Assembly: GCA_947493215.1 (NCBI GenBank)
Contig: CANLQE010000001.1
Coordinates: forward strand, 1,364,001-1,428,000
Reading direction: 5' to 3'
From: an uncultured Sphingomonadaceae bacterium
GTDB lineage: Bacteria; Pseudomonadota; Alphaproteobacteria; Sphingomonadales; Sphingomonadaceae
Length of the DNA stretch: 64,000 nucleotides
Shown here: one piece after another, positions 1-8,129 of the stretch
How positions within the stretch are numbered: position 1 is the first letter of the stretch
How the letters are laid out: every line of letters starts with the position of its first letter
The notes under the pieces: model-generated
The model's database searches: none
What the model was told of the DNA's origin: nothing
The model's input: the letters and a program-made list of their open reading frames with translations, nothing else
Translations under genes and position numbers: made by a program

Positions 1-388
1 CGACGGTGACATCCTTATGCGCGACGAATTTGCGGTGCAGGTCATGGAGCGTCGAGAGATCGCGCACCGTGATGGCCATGTGGTGCAGACCGACATTATG
101 CTTGCGATCAAAGGCGACTGCTTTGGCTGGATCGGTAACTTGCCACAGCGTCACAAACATTTTTCCGTTGGTCACAAATTTTGCCGGATATTCGGGGCGT
201 CCACCGGCGGCGTTCCATCCCAGCGTATCAATGAAGAAAGACGCTGTGTCATCAAGCTTGGTGACCGCAAAACCAATATGGTTGAGGTCCAGCGTCATCG
301 CTTCTTCCGGTTGAGCATCTGCGGTCTGGGCCTGTGCGGGAGATGCCAGCAATAGTCCAGCGATGAGCATTGGCGAGAGAGATCTCAT
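1..388 (-). CDS. VOC (glyoxalase/dioxygenase-fold) protein, exported, 3' end cut by window edge
   Basis: This is the first 129 codons of a gene that runs off the left edge. The N-terminus is a signal peptide (MRSLSPMLIAGLLLASPAQAQ, cleavage near residue 20). The following part reads as a VOC domain: NHIGFAV at about residue 36 carries the usual first metal-ligand His, and LHHMAITV begins the second beta-alpha-beta-beta-beta half. VOC proteins bind a divalent metal and include lyases, dioxygenases and isomerases; the substrate cannot be read here. An exported VOC protein is less usual than a cytosolic one. It lies 81 bp downstream of the TPP enzyme on the same strand, so it may belong to that operon. 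Confidence 0.75.
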   Translation of the reverse strand, partial: MRSLSPMLIAGLLLASPAQAQTADAQPEEAMTLDLNHIGFAVTKLDDTASFFIDTLGWNAAGGRPEYPAKFVTNGKMFVTLWQVTDPAKAVAFDRKHNVGLHHMAITVRDLSTLHDLHRKFVAHKDVTV

Positions 389-469
389 TTTATGATGTCC
401 TTTGATCAAATATAGGTGTCGCCACCAAATACTATTCGTTCCAGCATCGATCAACGTTACACCCGGAGG

Positions 470-2119
470 CTATTTATTCCGTAATCCGGTGACGGTAGCG
501 CCTGCAGCCGTCAAATATTCCACATCGGTCTTTAGATGGAGCAAGCGGAGGCCTTTATGCTGCATGGCTTTCGCCAAGGCAGGTTCAAATTCTTCCGTTT
601 TCTCCACCGTCGCGCTCCACCCGCCATAAGCTTTGGCGAGCATGGCAAAATCGGGGTTTTGCAAAGAGGTGGCGGACAGGCGTGCTGGATATTCCCGCTC
701 CTGATGCAACCGGATCGTACCAAAGCTGCCATTGTCTATAACGAGGACCAGCAGATTCGCATCATATTGTACCGCTGTCGCAAGCTCTTGCCCGTTCATC
801 ATGAAGTCGCCATCGCCAGCAATCACCACCGAGACGCGATCACGGAACCGCAAGGCGGCCGCAACAGATGCGGGAACGCCATAGCCCATCGCGCCCGACG
901 TTGGGGCAAGCTGGCTCGGGAAATCGCGATAGGTCCAATAGCGATGCCACCAGCCAGAAAAATTGCCCGCGCCGTTGCAGATGATCGTATCGGCAGGCAG
1001 CATATCCTGCATTGCCGCGACACATGGACCGAGGTCCAGCTTTGCATCCGTCGGCTTGACGGTGGTCCAGTCCTGATAGTCGGCATGGGCCGCTTTGCCC
1101 GCGTCGAAACTTAGCAGATCGTCATCCCACAGGGCCGCTTGTTCAGCAAATTCATGCATCTCGGCACAAATCGGCAGGTCGATGCGGTAAACATGATTGA
1201 GTTCGTCGGGATCAGGATGGATGTGAACCAGTATCTGGTCGGGATGATCTGGCGTGATGAGCGTATAGCCATCGGTGGTCGCTTCCCCAAGCCGTGCGCC
1301 GACAGCGATGACGAGATCAGCGGCCTTGACCCGCTCGACCAGTTTGGGATTGGGGCCATAGCCAAGATTGCCGGCATAGACCGGACTGGTATTGGGAAAA
1401 TTATCCTGCCGCCGGAACGCGCAAGCGACAGGCAGTCCGATACGCTCAGCATATTTCGCGAAATTATCGCGGGCACTGGCGCACCAGCCGGCCCCACCGA
1501 TTATGGCGATCGGGTCGGTCGCATCGCGCAGCAAGTCCGTCAGCGTGGTCATCGCATTGGGGCACATGGGTTGCACCGGCGCGACCACTTTCGGACGATC
1601 GAGCGTTTCAACAACATCACGCAGCATATCTTCGGGCAGGCTGAGGACCACCGGACCAGGCCGCCCGGAGCTGGCCGTGTCAAAAGCGCGCGCCAGATAC
1701 TCTGGGATACGCGCGGCATTGTCGATCCGCGCCGCCCATTTGGCGAGCGGAGTGAACATCGCGGTAAAATCGACTTCCTGAAAGCCCTCGCGGTCGCGGT
1801 CATCGCGGGCAACGTCGCCGATGAACAGGATCATCGGGGTGCTGTCCTGCATCGCGGTATGGACGCCAATGCTGGCGTTAGTTGCGCCCGGGCCACGGGT
1901 GACAAAGGCGATCCCCGGGTTTCCGGTCATTTTGCCATCGGCTTCGGCCATGAACGCCGCGCTGCCATCCTGACGCGTGGAAACCGTTTCGATGGAACCA
2001 CAATCATGCAGGGCGTCGAGAACAGACAAGAAGCTCTCACCTGGGACCGTGAAAATGCGATCCGTGCCTTGGATCACCAGTTGATCGACCAAAACCTGCG
2101 CGCCAGTACGTTTTTTCAT
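470..2119 (-). CDS. Thiamine pyrophosphate-dependent acetolactate synthase-like enzyme
   Basis: This 549-residue protein has the three-domain layout of the acetolactate synthase/benzoylformate decarboxylase family. The N-terminal Pyr domain has the catalytic Glu in VPGESFL (E28). A central nucleotide-binding-like domain follows, and the C-terminal PP domain has the ThDP/Mg motif GDGDFMMNG at about residue 435. These enzymes decarboxylate or ligate 2-oxo acids. The neighbouring aldehyde dehydrogenase suggests it makes an aldehyde or takes part in a catabolic route rather than branched-chain amino-acid synthesis; no ilvN/ilvC is nearby. The start is set at 2119 because GAGG lies about 9 nt upstream and just after the aldehyde dehydrogenase stop, 11 bp away. 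A longer reading from 2134 would overlap that gene. Confidence 0.85.
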   Translation of the reverse strand: MKKRTGAQVLVDQLVIQGTDRIFTVPGESFLSVLDALHDCGSIETVSTRQDGSAAFMAEADGKMTGNPGIAFVTRGPGATNASIGVHTAMQDSTPMILFIGDVARDDRDREGFQEVDFTAMFTPLAKWAARIDNAARIPEYLARAFDTASSGRPGPVVLSLPEDMLRDVVETLDRPKVVAPVQPMCPNAMTTLTDLLRDATDPIAIIGGAGWCASARDNFAKYAERIGLPVACAFRRQDNFPNTSPVYAGNLGYGPNPKLVERVKAADLVIAVGARLGEATTDGYTLITPDHPDQILVHIHPDPDELNHVYRIDLPICAEMHEFAEQAALWDDDLLSFDAGKAAHADYQDWTTVKPTDAKLDLGPCVAAMQDMLPADTIICNGAGNFSGWWHRYWTYRDFPSQLAPTSGAMGYGVPASVAAALRFRDRVSVVIAGDGDFMMNGQELATAVQYDANLLVLVIDNGSFGTIRLHQEREYPARLSATSLQNPDFAMLAKAYGGWSATVEKTEEFEPALAKAMQHKGLRLLHLKTDVEYLTAAGATVTGLRNK

Positions 2120-2130
2120 GTTGCTAGTCC

Positions 2131-3567
2131 TCAACTCTGGTGAATGGCTTTGGTCACCATATAGGCTTGCAAGCCGTCGGGGCCATCTTCTGATCCATGC
2201 CCTGATTGTTTCACGCCGCCAAAGGGCGCATCGCCGGGGCTGATGGTCAGATTGTTAATCGCGACCATGCCTGCTTCGATGGCATCGCCGACCATATTGG
2301 CGGTGTGCAAATTGCTGGTAAAAGCATAGGCGGCCAGACCAAGGGGCAGGCGATTGGCTTGTTCGATCGCTTCATCCATAGTGTCAAACGGGCGCATGGC
2401 GGCCACCGGGCCAAAGGGCTCGTTGCTCATAATATCGGCCTGTAGCGGGACATCTGTCAGCACCGTCGGCCGGTAGAAATAGCCGTCACTGTCCATCGCT
2501 TCTCCGCCCAGACGCACGGTTGCACCCTTGGCTTTGGCATCGGTGATCAGTTTTTCCATCGCCTCTGGACGGCGCGGATTGGCGAGTGGGCCCATATCGA
2601 TATTGTCGCTAAAGCCATCACCGACCCGCACCTTTTCTGCGCGTTTTGTGAATTCCGTCGCGAATTTTTCATAGATGCCGGATTGGACATAAAAGCGGGT
2701 TGGGGAAACGCAGACCTGTCCTGCATTGCGATATTTTTGCATGGCGAGCAGGTCGAGCGCCTTGTCCATATCGCAATCATCGAACACCAGAACCGGCGCA
2801 TGACCGCCCAGTTCCATGGTTGTGCGTTGCATATTCTCGGCGGCCAGTTTCATCAGATGCCTGCCGACCGGCACAGAGCCAGTGAAACTGATCTTGCGGA
2901 TAATGTCGGAGGCGATCAGGTGGGATGACACTTCGGACGGATCACCGAACACGACCTGCGCAGTGCCAGCGGGCAGACCCGCGTCAAGCAGACAGCGGAT
3001 CATCTCGATCGGGCTGGCTGGCGTTTCTTCTGCCGGTTTCAATATGATTGAACAACCCGCAGCCAAAGCCGGCGCGAGCTTCCGCGCGGGCGTATAGACC
3101 GGAAAGTTCCATGGGCTAAAGGCAGCAACAGGGCCAACGGGTTGATATTTGACGAAGCTATTCTGCCCGGTCGGGCGTACAAGTACGCGGCCATAACAGC
3201 GCTTGGCTTCCTCGGCCATAACATCGAACATGGTCGCCGATGCGGTAACCTCGCCGGTTGCTTGACCCACCGGTTTGCCTTGCTCGGCGGTCATCATTCG
3301 GCCAATTTCAGGCGCACGCTCACGCATCAGGTCGGCGGCTTTGTGCAAGATGGCGGCACGTTCACCCACCGGCGTATTGCGCCAGATTGGGAAGGCGCGA
3401 TCTGCTGCATCCAGTGCACGATCAAGATCGGCCTTGTTCGCTTTGGGCAGGTCGGAGATGGTTTTTCCGGTGGACGGATTGACAACATGATGGACCTCGC
3501 GGTCCTGCACATCGATCCATTCGCCATCGATATGGAGTTGCAGGGTAGGGGGATAAGTGTTGGACAT
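2131..3567 (-). CDS. NAD(P)-dependent aldehyde dehydrogenase (succinate-semialdehyde dehydrogenase type)
   Basis: This is a complete 478-residue ALDH-superfamily enzyme that oxidises an aldehyde to its acid. The landmarks are PWNFP with N154, LKPAEETP with K177 for cofactor binding, the general base E252 in MELGGH, and the nucleophile C286 in NAGQVCVSPTR. The sequence resembles the GabD/succinate-semialdehyde group, but the substrate is not fixed by sequence. ATG 3567 is preferred because it has an AGGAG site (ttacaggagcaacc); the in-frame start at 3609 has none. It is first in a minus-strand operon with the TPP enzyme and is divergent from the SMP-30 gene across 83 bp, probably a shared promoter region. 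Confidence 0.9.
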   Translation of the reverse strand: MSNTYPPTLQLHIDGEWIDVQDREVHHVVNPSTGKTISDLPKANKADLDRALDAADRAFPIWRNTPVGERAAILHKAADLMRERAPEIGRMMTAEQGKPVGQATGEVTASATMFDVMAEEAKRCYGRVLVRPTGQNSFVKYQPVGPVAAFSPWNFPVYTPARKLAPALAAGCSIILKPAEETPASPIEMIRCLLDAGLPAGTAQVVFGDPSEVSSHLIASDIIRKISFTGSVPVGRHLMKLAAENMQRTTMELGGHAPVLVFDDCDMDKALDLLAMQKYRNAGQVCVSPTRFYVQSGIYEKFATEFTKRAEKVRVGDGFSDNIDMGPLANPRRPEAMEKLITDAKAKGATVRLGGEAMDSDGYFYRPTVLTDVPLQADIMSNEPFGPVAAMRPFDTMDEAIEQANRLPLGLAAYAFTSNLHTANMVGDAIEAGMVAINNLTISPGDAPFGGVKQSGHGSEDGPDGLQAYMVTKAIHQS

Positions 3568-3650
3568 GGTTGCTCCTGTAACCGGTTGAGACAGCACTAG
3601 ACTTGTCATCTCTTTCCCGCAATGATTGTAAAAAATTCGAGAGGAAAAAT

Positions 3651-4562
3651 ATGGAACTTGTCACCGATGGCCTGAGGTTCCCCGAAGGCCCAATAGCCAT
3701 GCCGGACGGCAGCGTCATATTGGTCGAGATTGCAGCGGGGCAACTGACGCGCATCGCTGCTGATGGCACGAAGGATGTGATCGCCAAACCGGGCGGCGGT
3801 CCCAATGGCGCGGCCTTGGGGCCGGATGGCAAAATCTATGTCTGCAATAATGGCGGTTTTGAATATCAGGAAGCGGGTGGTTTTCTGACCCCTGCCGGCA
3901 TTGCGAAAGATTATTCCGGTGGTCGCATCGAGCGAATTGATCCGCAAACCGGCGCGGTGGAGGTGCTGTATAAAAGCGGCGACTTTGACTGTATTTTGCG
4001 TGGTCCCAATGACATTGTGTTTGACGAGCATGGCGGCTTCTGGTTCACCGATCACGGCAAGACCGATTATGAAAATCGCTGCCATGACATTGTCGGGATA
4101 TTCTATGCAAAAGCCGATGGCAGTTATATGGAAGAGGTCGTCTTCCCCTCGCAAAATCCCAATGGGGTTGGCCTCTCCCCCGATGGCAAGACACTTTATG
4201 CCGCGGAAACCTTCACCTGCCGCTTGATGAAGTTCAACATTACCGCGCCGGGGAAAGTCTCACCAGATGCAGGTCCAGGCGGCCCCGGCATTCCGGTTTA
4301 TCGGCCTGCGGGCTATAAGTTTTTCGACAGCCTGGCGGTTGAAGAAAGCGGCAATATCTGTGTCGCGACCATTGGCGAATGCGGGATCAGTGTCATTTCC
4401 CCGGCCGGTGAATTGGTCGAGTTTGTGAACACAGATGATATTTTTACGACCAATATCTGCTTTGGCGGCGATGATATGATGGATGCGTGGTTATGTCTGT
4501 CGGCATCGGGGCGCTTGGTTAAAACTCGCTGGAAAAGACCGGGTCTGAAATTGAACTTTTAA
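3651..4562 (+). CDS. SMP-30/gluconolactonase/LRE family protein
   Basis: This 303-residue six-bladed beta-propeller belongs to the SMP-30/regucalcin/gluconolactonase family, whose members hydrolyse sugar or other lactones with a divalent metal. Diagnostic parts are the start LVTDGLRFPEGP with the metal-binding Glu, the LRGPNDIVFD segment, and NPNGVGLSPDGKTLYAAET in the middle. There is no signal peptide, so it should be cytosolic. The start at 3651 has AGAGGA upstream; the longer frame from 3603 has no ribosome site. Its stop overlaps the next start (TAATG), so it is translationally coupled to the GNAT gene. The divergent ALDH/TPP genes suggest one catabolic locus; the substrate is unknown. 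Confidence 0.85.
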   Translation: MELVTDGLRFPEGPIAMPDGSVILVEIAAGQLTRIAADGTKDVIAKPGGGPNGAALGPDGKIYVCNNGGFEYQEAGGFLTPAGIAKDYSGGRIERIDPQTGAVEVLYKSGDFDCILRGPNDIVFDEHGGFWFTDHGKTDYENRCHDIVGIFYAKADGSYMEEVVFPSQNPNGVGLSPDGKTLYAAETFTCRLMKFNITAPGKVSPDAGPGGPGIPVYRPAGYKFFDSLAVEESGNICVATIGECGISVISPAGELVEFVNTDDIFTTNICFGGDDMMDAWLCLSASGRLVKTRWKRPGLKLNF

Positions 4563-5011
4563 TGGAAATCCGACTCTTACGTGACGCCGAAATTGATGTG
4601 GCTGCGGCCCAGCATCGCGAGAGCGGTAAGCTCATACCGGGGTTCGATCCGACGCTTCACACGCTTGATGAGACTGTTACATTCTACAGGAAAGCCTCTG
4701 ACCGTGGAGTTTTTTGGGGCGCCTTCGACGAAGGGAAGTTGTTGGGACATCTTGTGTTGGAAGCTGGTTGGATCGAGCATCTCTATGTTGATCCGGGGCT
4801 CCAAGGGCAGGGAATAGGACGCGCCCTTCTGGATTACGCTAAAGGGCAGCATGCGGACTTGCAGTTATACACATTTCAATCCAATCGACGCGCGCGCCGT
4901 TTCTATGAAAAAGCAGGTTTTGTGGTCGAGGACATGACCGATGGTGAACGTAATGAAGAGAAACAACCGGATATGCGATACCGGTGGATAGAGAAAAAGG
5001 ATGGTTCATAA
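4562..5011 (+). CDS. GNAT family N-acetyltransferase
   Basis: This is a 149-residue GCN5-related acetyltransferase that moves an acetyl group from acetyl-CoA to an amine. The acetyl-CoA pyrophosphate-binding loop is QGQGIGRALL at residues 81-90, after the beta-4 strand IEHLYVDPGLQ. The C-terminal NRRARRFYEKAGF is the usual motif B. The acceptor is unknown. The start overlaps the last base of the SMP-30 stop codon, and the stop is immediately followed by the GTG of the HAD gene, so the three form a tight operon. Confidence 0.85.
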   Translation: MEIRLLRDAEIDVAAAQHRESGKLIPGFDPTLHTLDETVTFYRKASDRGVFWGAFDEGKLLGHLVLEAGWIEHLYVDPGLQGQGIGRALLDYAKGQHADLQLYTFQSNRRARRFYEKAGFVVEDMTDGERNEEKQPDMRYRWIEKKDGS

Positions 5012-5659
5012 GTGAATTTTTCAACAGTAATATTCGACTTTGGCGGCGTAATTACCAGCTCGCCCTTTGATGCGTTTAAACGGCTGGAGGCCGCGCGTGG
5101 TGTTCCGATCCATAGTGTTCGGACCATCAACAGCACCAACCCGCATGACAACGCCTGGGCCAAATTTGAACGCTCGGAAATTGATGCAGCCGGATTTGAC
5201 CAGCTATTTGCCGAGGAAGCGCGGGCTATTGGCATTGAACTGAATGGCAGTGAAGTGCTCGCTTGTCTGGCAGGGGATATTCGCCCGGCGATGGTGACAA
5301 TGCTCGACACGCTCAAGGCCAAGGGATTCACGATTGGTTGCATCACCAATAATGTTCCGTCCGGCAAAGGATCGGGCATGGCACTGAATGATGACAAGGC
5401 GGCGGCGATTGCGGCTATTATGGCGCGGTTCGATCATATTATCGAGAGCAGTAAAGCGGGCATACGCAAGCCTGACCCCCGCATTTATCAGATGATGTGC
5501 GAAGCGCTCGATGTGCAGCCAGAGCAGTGTATTTATCTCGATGATCTGGGCATTAACTGCAAGCCCGCGGCAACGCTTGGCATGGCGGCGATCAAAGTGA
5601 CGGGCGAGGAACAGGCGCTCAAGGATTTGCATGGCCTGCTGGAAATGCCGTTCGGATAG
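5012..5659 (+). CDS. HAD-IA family hydrolase
   Basis: This is a 215-residue haloacid dehalogenase-like hydrolase that starts with GTG directly after the GNAT stop. Motif I is FDFGGV with the nucleophile D9. The usual second Asp of DxD is Gly, as in the ACAD10/epoxide-hydrolase N-terminal subgroup, so classical phosphatase activity is not certain. The motif II/III region has a Lys in IRKPDPRIYQ, and motif IV is CIYLDDLGINCKPA. It is cytosolic and the substrate is unknown. It closes the SMP-30/GNAT/HAD operon. Confidence 0.8.
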   Translation: MNFSTVIFDFGGVITSSPFDAFKRLEAARGVPIHSVRTINSTNPHDNAWAKFERSEIDAAGFDQLFAEEARAIGIELNGSEVLACLAGDIRPAMVTMLDTLKAKGFTIGCITNNVPSGKGSGMALNDDKAAAIAAIMARFDHIIESSKAGIRKPDPRIYQMMCEALDVQPEQCIYLDDLGINCKPAATLGMAAIKVTGEEQALKDLHGLLEMPFG

Positions 5660-5845
5660 CGCCGGGTTTCGGCGTAAATTGCATAAATCGTTCTGATCAT
5701 AACATATTGAAAGCCTATCATTTTCTCTGATAGTGGCGCTTGTGCGCCCCTTCTTAGTCACGCCTCGGTGATGATAATATTACAGTTATATTGCAGTTTA
5801 TGTCATAAAAGTGTAATATTATCGCGATGTCTTAGGAGAGTGAGC

Positions 5846-6220
5846 ATGAAAATGGGGAAGAATATTACTGTTGCGGTTGGCTTTGCCATGGTTGCTATGC
5901 CTGCCATGGCACAGGGGCCAGATAGCGAAATTGGTTATGCCAAGGGAGCCTTGGCTTATGAGGCGCTGATATCGGGTGACAATCAGGCTGCCGTGCAGAA
6001 ATTGGAAAACTCTCAGCTTAACGATCCTGCGGTCATGATCAATCTTGGTCAGGCTTATGCGCGGACCGGACGGTCCGCTGACGCCGCCAAAATGTTTGCC
6101 GCCGCCATGAACAGCAACCGCAGCTTTGATCTGGTGCTGTCCGATGGTCAGATAATCAATTCCCGCAAAGCAGCAAAAATCGCCTTGAAAAATCTCAACG
6201 AGCGGGTCGCTTCGCGCTGA
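5846..6220 (+). CDS. Small periplasmic TPR-type protein
   Basis: This is a 124-residue exported protein with a signal peptide (cleavage after AMA, about residue 22). One or two degenerate tetratricopeptide helical pairs follow: GALAYEALISGDNQAAVQKL, then VMINLGQAYARTGRSADAAKMF. Such modules bind protein partners, and no partner is evident. ATG 5846 has TTAGGAGAG upstream; the frame stays open further upstream but without a ribosome site. A Rho-independent terminator follows at 6258. Short TPR proteins of this kind are common in sphingomonads and uncharacterised as far as I know. Confidence 0.7.
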   Translation: MKMGKNITVAVGFAMVAMPAMAQGPDSEIGYAKGALAYEALISGDNQAAVQKLENSQLNDPAVMINLGQAYARTGRSADAAKMFAAAMNSNRSFDLVLSDGQIINSRKAAKIALKNLNERVASR

Positions 6221-6530
6221 ACTTTGTCTGTTTGACAAGGTTTGTCCGATAAAATTGGGCGGTTGTTTTCACGGCCGCCTTTTTTATTGCAACAATCTAT
6301 GCGGATGTATTTTTGCGCTGCACCATGAAAAATAGAGCGCCCTTGCGGCTCCCAAAGCAACTGCAATAATCCTGAAATATTTTAGTCTCTGAAGAGTCAC
6401 AGAAACGGCATCGCTGGGTCATTTGATGCGCCTAGTGCCCGAGTCCGAAGGCGATGGGGGCATATTTGATTCGTTTCCACATCATCTGATCCGACGTTTT
6501 GAAAATCAGTAATCTGCGGAGACTTTATCC
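6221..6530. other. 310-bp gene-free stretch before the lipoprotein gene
   Basis: Apart from the terminator at 6258-6285 I see no gene or RNA here. The right part should hold the promoter of the lipoprotein gene. I could not identify convincing -35/-10 boxes or a Pho-box repeat in it. Confidence 0.5.
6258..6285 (+). terminator. Rho-independent terminator of the TPR gene
   Basis: GGCGG at 6258-6262 pairs with CCGCC at 6275-6279, extended inward by two G-U pairs and one G-C pair. A run of six T follows from 6280. It lies 37 bp after the stop of the small TPR gene. Confidence 0.75.
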
Positions 6531-8051
6531 ATGTTGAATAAGCAAATTCGTTCTGTTCTTTTCGCTGGTGTTGCAGCGATGGCGGTCACCGCATGCGGTG
6601 CCGATGATGTCGCATCCCCCGGTGAAGGCACCATTATTCTGCCAGCGCCAACCCCCACACCAACCCCTACACCTACGCCGACCCCCACCCCGCCAACCGG
6701 TGGTCCTGTGGCCGATTGCCCAACTGGCACAGCAAATGTGGGCACGATCACCACAGGCGGCGGCCAAGAGGTGCGTAACTGTCAGATTTCGGGCGTTATC
6801 ACCAGCAACCTGACGGTTCCAAACCAGGCCGGTACGATCTATTCTTTCTCTGGCGCTGTTGAAGTTGGCGTTGATGGCGGCACGACGGGCATTTTGACCA
6901 TCGAGCCGGGCGTTGTCATATTCGGATCGTCTGGCGGTGACTTCTTGCTGGTCAATCGCGGTTCGCAGCTATTCGCTGAAGGGACTGCATCTGCACCGAT
7001 TATTATGACTTCACGTCAGAACATCTTGGGCACCTCGAGTGTCAACAGTATCGGTCAATGGGGCGGCGTGGTCATTCTTGGCCGGGCACCGATTTCCGAT
7101 TGCGCCACGGGCGGCGCTTCCAATCCCGGCGGAGCCCGAACGGATTGCGAGGCGATTGTCGAGGGGCCAACCAACGCGGTATATGGCGGTACTTTGCCAG
7201 CCGATTCCAGCGGCCGCCTGTCTTACGTCCAAGTGCGTTATCCCGGGTTCGAGGTTTCACCGGGTAACGAGCTGAACGGCATTACGCTGGCTGGTGTTGG
7301 TAGCGGAACATTTTTCCAGAATATTCAGGTTCACAACAGCTCGGACGATGGAGTCGAATGGTTTGGTGGCCGCGTAAACGGCAAAAACCTAGTCATGACC
7401 GGTATTGACGATGACTCGGTTGATTCTGATTCAGGTTTCCAGGGCAATAACCAGTTTGTTCTGGTTGTGCAGCGCGCTGGTGCAGGCGATCACGTCATGG
7501 AAGCCGATTCAAACGGCGATGAAGATGCAGAGCCACGCCAGCGTCACAGATTGGCCAATGTTACCTTCGTATCCAGCGGTGAAGATCATGTAATCTTGCT
7601 GCGCGGCGGTGGAGACTATGAATTCTACAACAGTGTGTTCAACAGCCCGGCTGCCTGTATCGATATCGACAGTGCTACCACCATTCAGGCTGCAGGCGCA
7701 GCGGCGGACGAAAATGGTCCTCCCGTGTTTCAATCCCTGTTCATGAGCTGCGCGACGGCATTTGTTGATGACGGCAATATCATGGCAGCACAGATCCAGA
7801 CGATCTTTAACGCCGGTACCAATAATACCGAAGCGGGTACATCGACGCTGGCCAATAGCGCCGCGGCCTTTGCGTTCATAAACGGCGCTAATGAGAACGC
7901 GGTTACGCCCTTTGCCGTGAATGCGGTGAACAGCTTCTTCGAAGACGTGACTTATATTGGCGCTGTGCAAGACGCCAATGATGCGCGCTTCCAGGGTTGG
8001 ACCTGCGGCCTTTACGCCGATGATTGCGGAATCGCTCCGACAATTGGGTAA
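6531..8051 (+). CDS. Large exported lipoprotein, putative T2SS/TonB-receptor partner
   Basis: This is a 506-residue lipoprotein. A type II signal peptide ends in the lipobox VTAC (lipidated C22), followed by an acidic GADD start. A (Thr-Pro)n linker spans about residues 40-56, and a long Gly/Val/Ile-rich region reads like a beta-helix (GILTIEPGVVIFGSSGG, SIGQWGGVVILG). Related lipoproteins occur beside TonB receptors in sphingomonads and Bacteroidetes. By position it resembles ElpS, the phosphate-starvation lipoprotein that Caulobacter exports through a T2SS, but homology was not tested. It is followed by a terminator-like hairpin and then the TonB receptor on the same strand. It may be T2SS cargo or a surface subunit of the receptor. 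Confidence 0.7.
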   Translation: MLNKQIRSVLFAGVAAMAVTACGADDVASPGEGTIILPAPTPTPTPTPTPTPTPPTGGPVADCPTGTANVGTITTGGGQEVRNCQISGVITSNLTVPNQAGTIYSFSGAVEVGVDGGTTGILTIEPGVVIFGSSGGDFLLVNRGSQLFAEGTASAPIIMTSRQNILGTSSVNSIGQWGGVVILGRAPISDCATGGASNPGGARTDCEAIVEGPTNAVYGGTLPADSSGRLSYVQVRYPGFEVSPGNELNGITLAGVGSGTFFQNIQVHNSSDDGVEWFGGRVNGKNLVMTGIDDDSVDSDSGFQGNNQFVLVVQRAGAGDHVMEADSNGDEDAEPRQRHRLANVTFVSSGEDHVILLRGGGDYEFYNSVFNSPAACIDIDSATTIQAAGAAADENGPPVFQSLFMSCATAFVDDGNIMAAQIQTIFNAGTNNTEAGTSTLANSAAAFAFINGANENAVTPFAVNAVNSFFEDVTYIGAVQDANDARFQGWTCGLYADDCGIAPTIG

Positions 8052-8068
8052 TCCAAAAACATGTTTGA

Positions 8069-8106
8069 TGGGATGGCGGCTGGAAAAGGCGGCCATCCCA
8101 TTTTTT
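8069..8106 (+). terminator. Terminator/attenuator between lipoprotein and TonB-receptor genes
   Basis: The 9-bp stem TGGGATGGC (8069-8077) pairs with GCCATCCCA (8092-8100) and is followed by six T (8101-8106). It sits in the 78-bp gap between two same-strand genes. It may end most transcripts and so make the lipoprotein more abundant than the receptor. Confidence 0.8.
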
Positions 8107-8129
8107 GAGATTTAAGAAGGAAAATTCCG

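Noticed and set aside
1139-2143. 334-codon open frame on the plus strand
   Set aside because: It is the antisense shadow of the TPP-dependent enzyme, whose motifs are fully readable on the minus strand.
5779-5796. Minus-strand CTGCAAT-ATAA-CTGTAAT resembling a second Pho box
   Set aside because: It deviates from the consensus at several positions and points away from the TPR gene toward the end of the HAD gene, so there is nothing for it to drive.
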